Under the pieces are notes generated by a model. It was not told the origin of the DNA and made no database searches. It saw only the letters and a list, made by a program, of their open reading frames with translations. The position numbers were made by a program, and so were the translations under genes. A stretch of DNA of 6,418 nucleotides, from positions 1-6,418 of the forward strand of contig JALUTL010000038.1 in the NCBI GenBank assembly GCA_027016475.1, read 5' to 3'. This document shows positions 6,260 through 6,418 of this stretch, one piece after another. The number at the start of each line of letters is the position of its first letter. The stretch's first letter is position 1. The DNA comes from Candidatus Heimdallarchaeota archaeon. Lineage in GTDB: Archaea > Asgardarchaeota > Heimdallarchaeia > Heimdallarchaeales > Kariarchaeaceae.

Positions 6260-6265
6260 TTTATA
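6260..6265 (+). promoter_or_regulatory. TATA box of the TauE-like gene
   Basis: TTTATA within AATTTATATC is centred about 29 bases before the ATG at 6292, predicting a leaderless or near-leaderless transcript. No usable Shine-Dalgarno sequence precedes that ATG (AGGT at 6287-6290 is only one base away). Confidence 0.55.
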
Positions 6266-6291
6266 TCACTCTTGTTTGACAATGTTAGGTT

Positions 6292-6418
6292 ATGTTAGAT
6301 TATTGGTTTATGCTTCTGATTTCTATTGCAATTGCGACTATTGCCATGACATTTGGTATAGGAGGTGCAGTGCTGTTCACCCCCACATTCATACTTTTGT
6401 TTCCAATACTTGATGTTC
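6292..6418 (+). CDS. TauE/SafE-type membrane transporter, N-terminal part
   Basis: Only the first 42 residues are inside the window; the gene runs off the right edge. The protein starts with a hydrophobic first membrane helix (about residues 5-20), then the glycine turn FGIGGAV (21-27), then a second hydrophobic stretch with TPTF (30-33). This helix, G-I/V-G-G turn and second helix are typical of the N-terminal repeat of TauE/SafE permeases, which are proposed exporters of sulfite, sulfoacetate or other organic anions. The ATG at 6292 is the first start after an in-frame TAG at 6286-6288 and fits the TATA box spacing. The family call rests on a short segment, and another multi-helix permease is possible. 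The substrate cannot be inferred. Confidence 0.65.
   Translation, partial: MLDYWFMLLISIAIATIAMTFGIGGAVLFTPTFILLFPILDV

Overview
The window is a compact, moderately AT-rich stretch with five complete protein genes on the + strand (at 52-1365, 1362-1679, 1770-2708, 2771-4360 and 4445-5887), one small complete gene on the - strand (5875-6189) and a transporter gene cut by the right edge (6292-6418). No tRNA, rRNA, CRISPR array, insertion sequence or other mobile element is visible, and no gene-free gap exceeds about 105 bases. Several promoters look archaeal. TTTATA-like boxes lie about 25-33 bases before start codons, so predicted transcripts have almost no leader, while fixX, inside an operon, has a strong Shine-Dalgarno sequence. 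With the gene content (split FixC/FixX, MthK-like K+ channel, archaeal-looking small proteins) this suggests an archaeon, perhaps a member of the Nitrososphaerota (Thaumarchaeota). That lineage guess is inference and was not tested by any search.

Left part (1-1679): fixC and fixX overlap by four bases (ATGA). They encode the FAD subunit and the ferredoxin-like subunit of an electron transfer flavoprotein:quinone oxidoreductase, which passes electrons from an ETF (FixAB, expected just outside the left edge but not seen) to the membrane quinone pool. A short hairpin follows fixX.

Middle (1770-4444): first comes a 312-residue protein with the layout of an aminoglycoside phosphotransferase-type kinase in which, by eye, the catalytic HGDxxxxN and IDFD residues are all replaced, so it may be a pseudokinase. 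Next is a two-transmembrane K+ channel with a TVGYGD filter and two RCK/TrkA-like cytoplasmic units in one chain. Each gene seems to have its own promoter. The 84-base gap after the channel gene contains nested inverted repeats.

Right part (4445-6418): a PLP-dependent group II decarboxylase of unknown substrate converges on, and overlaps by 13 bases, a small acidic helical protein with three 28-29-residue repeats of an IS-x-DE motif. That small gene diverges from a TauE/SafE-type transporter gene across a 102-base shared promoter region with a perfect 10-base palindrome between the two TATA-like boxes. Apart from fixCX, the genes do not form an obvious single pathway. The most unusual items are the predicted pseudokinase, the three-repeat small protein and the structured intergenic regions.
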